DNA of 64,000 bases, taken from the NCBI GenBank assembly GCA_963838155.1, contig CAWIQE010000013.1, forward strand, positions 124,001-188,000, given 5' to 3'. A program made the translations under genes and the position numbers. Of this stretch, positions 62,882 to 64,000 are shown in pieces. The DNA is from Pararhizobium_B sp963838155. Its GTDB lineage: Bacteria; Pseudomonadota; Alphaproteobacteria; Rhizobiales; Rhizobiaceae. Under the pieces are notes generated by a model. The model was not told the origin of the DNA. It did no database searches and saw only the letters and a list, made by a program, of their open reading frames with translations. How positions within the stretch are numbered: position 1 is the first letter of the stretch; every line of letters starts with the position of its first letter.

Positions 62882-63409
62882 TCAGCGGGCCAGGTAGCCG
62901 GCCAGGTCGCCGTTGACGAGCTCGGCCGCGGAGATCGCGGCGCGGTTTTCCGCGTCGCGGACGGCGCGCAGCTTGGTGAACTCCTGGGGAGGAAGGTCGA
63001 AGGCTGCAACGGCGGTCCGCCTGCCGGTCTTGAGCGGCTTGCCGGTGCCGGCATCCTTGAGGACGTAGGCGACGGTCACCCGTTCCTTGCCGGCCGTCGG
63101 CGAGGAGTCGACCGAGGACCCGACGAAGATGCCGATTTCGGACGCCGACACGCTGAGCGAGAGGCTGTAGGCCGGGGCGGCGGGTTCGCCACCGCCGCGA
63201 TCCATGAGGAAGAGCAGATGGTTGCGCACCTGCTGGCCGACGCGGGTATTCACCGGGTCGACGGCGATCGACGCCGTCGTCCGGTGCGGCGAGGCGTAGG
63301 CGGCGTAGAGGGGGCGGACCTGGCAGCCGCCGAGAAACGCCGCGGCAAGGCCGACGCCGCAGGCGGCCATGACCCTGCGGCGACCGCGCAGGCGTTCACA
63401 AGACGACAT
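62882..63409 (-). CDS. lptE: LPS-assembly lipoprotein LptE
   Basis: LptE plugs the LptD barrel for lipopolysaccharide insertion into the outer membrane. The 175-residue precursor has a lipoprotein signal with lipobox FLGGC (C29) and the VRPLYA start of the mature protein, followed by the beta-rich LptE fold. ATG 63409 overlaps the leuS 3' end by 14 bases. leuS-lptE-holA is the conserved order. Confidence 0.92.
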   Translation of the reverse strand: MSSCERLRGRRRVMAACGVGLAAAFLGGCQVRPLYAAYASPHRTTASIAVDPVNTRVGQQVRNHLLFLMDRGGGEPAAPAYSLSLSVSASEIGIFVGSSVDSSPTAGKERVTVAYVLKDAGTGKPLKTGRRTAVAAFDLPPQEFTKLRAVRDAENRAAISAAELVNGDLAGYLAR

Positions 63410-64000
63410 TGACGATCCTCCGAGGAACGACGATCACCTTCCGCGGCGGCTTCCCGGCAAGCGCGGAACGGACGATTTCGAGTTCGAGCACGGCGGACTC
63501 GACGGCCGCCTGGTCGGCATCGCGCGCAATGGTCAGGTCGCCCCGCTTCTTGCCGTTGATCTGCACGGGGAGCGTTATCTCGTCGTCGACGACCAGGGCG
63601 GGATCGAAGGCCGGCCAGGGGCGCCCGGCGACCAGATCCCCGTGGCCGAGGGCCTCCCAGCATTCCTCCGCGAGATGCGGGGTCATCGGAGCGATGATCT
63701 GCGTCAGGATCTCGACGGCCTGCTTGCATGCCGCGGCGACGCTCGGGTCGGCATCGCCGGCGGAGACGCGGCCGAGCGGACCGGCGAGGCCGTTCACCAG
63801 CTCGTAGACCCGGGCGACGGCCTTGTTGAATCCGAGACGCTCGAAATCGGAGGCGACCGCCTTGAGGGTCCGGTGCGCCAGCTGCGAAATCGCGAGTGCC
63901 TCGCCCTCCGTCCCGGCGGCGGCCTCGACGGGCTGCAGGCGCGGCGCCGCCTCGCCGATCAGGCGCCAGACCCGCTGGATGAAGCGGTGCGCACCCTCCA
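63396..64000 (-). CDS. leuS: leucyl-tRNA synthetase, C-terminal part (runs off the window)
   Basis: The reading frame enters at the window edge and stops at 63396. About 200 residues are present: the anticodon-binding helical domain (EGAHRFIQRVWRLIGEAA, HRTLKAVASDFERLGFNKAVARVYELVN, APMTPHLAEECWEALG) and the C-terminal appendix (LPVQINGKKRGDLTIARD, RKVIVVPRRIVNVVL). The ending VVP-RIVN-V is typical of LeuS. The catalytic HIGH and KMSKS regions lie outside the window. Confidence 0.95.
   Translation of the reverse strand, partial: EGAHRFIQRVWRLIGEAAPRLQPVEAAAGTEGEALAISQLAHRTLKAVASDFERLGFNKAVARVYELVNGLAGPLGRVSAGDADPSVAAACKQAVEILTQIIAPMTPHLAEECWEALGHGDLVAGRPWPAFDPALVVDDEITLPVQINGKKRGDLTIARDADQAAVESAVLELEIVRSALAGKPPRKVIVVPRRIVNVVL

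Overview
The window is 64 kb of high-GC, gene-dense chromosomal DNA from an alphaproteobacterium, almost certainly of the order Hyphomicrobiales (Rhizobiales). The evidence is gene content and order. ChvG/ChvI sit beside a short HprK, a mannose-type EIIA and HPr. A trpFBA-accD-folC block, trxA-addA-addB-murU-tsaE and a his-coaA operon are all present, as is the cluster hslVU / mltA / tim44 / fxsA / secB / dnaQ / coaE / maf / PPSR | oriC | hemE-hemJ-rho / mnmE-mnmG-rsmG-parA-parB / holA-lptE-leuS. The genus cannot be named from the sequence alone. No rRNA, tRNA, IS element, prophage or CRISPR array was seen. GTG and TTG starts and 1-14 nt gene overlaps are common.

Layout. 1-6.4 kb (+): a YgjP-type metalloprotease, trpF-trpB-trpA, accD and folC. 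6.4-17.1 kb: mmcB, then on the minus strand the redox two-component pair regB-regA and a YnjBCD-type ABC importer run into the helicase gene hrpB, followed by a glycosyltransferase-GtrA pair (+). 17.1-29.1 kb (-): one long run of PAS histidine kinase, TsaE-AmgK fusion, murU, addB, addA and trxA. 29.3-34.7 kb (-): ahcY, preceded by a 20-bp palindromic operator, then chvI-chvG-hprK-manX-ptsH. 35-40.3 kb: arfB (+) faces the hisB-DUF2628-hisHAFE-coaA operon (-). 40.5-43.6 kb (+): hslVU and a DUF1402 protein. 43.6-46.4 kb (-): tim44-mltA-smr-xre. 46.5-50.6 kb: fxsA and secB (+), then PPSR, maf, coaE and dnaQ (-). 50.55-50.96 kb: a roughly 400-bp gap with several DnaA-box-like 9-mers and an AT-rich tract, placed as the chromosomal origin. 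50.96-62 kb: hemE-hemJ-rho and mnmE-mnmG-rsmG-parAB, with one gene reversed between rho and mnmE and three parS sites at mnmG/rsmG. 62-64 kb (-): holA, lptE and the C-terminal part of leuS.

How it fits together. This is the replication and segregation hub: oriC, parS and ParAB within about 11 kb. Around it lie envelope and peptidoglycan functions (MurU/AmgK, MltA, a DUF1402 lysozyme-like protein, LptE, ChvGI acid/envelope signalling), protein quality control (HslVU, SecB, ArfB, Tim44-like), recombination repair (AddAB, MmcB), amino-acid, folate and CoA synthesis, and a regulatory rather than sugar-transporting PTS (HprK, EIIA, HPr).

The main non-coding signals are the oriC region, the parS sites, the ahcY operator, and a family of eight 43-44 bp nested palindromes occurring singly, as 56-bp-period dimers, or as a 57-bp-period trimer in intergenic gaps. 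I found no convincing undescribed multi-gene system; most of the window is the ordinary conserved origin-proximal region of this order. The most useful second looks are the repeat family, the ahcY operator, gene absences relative to the usual order (aroE, pckA), and a few atypical proteins.
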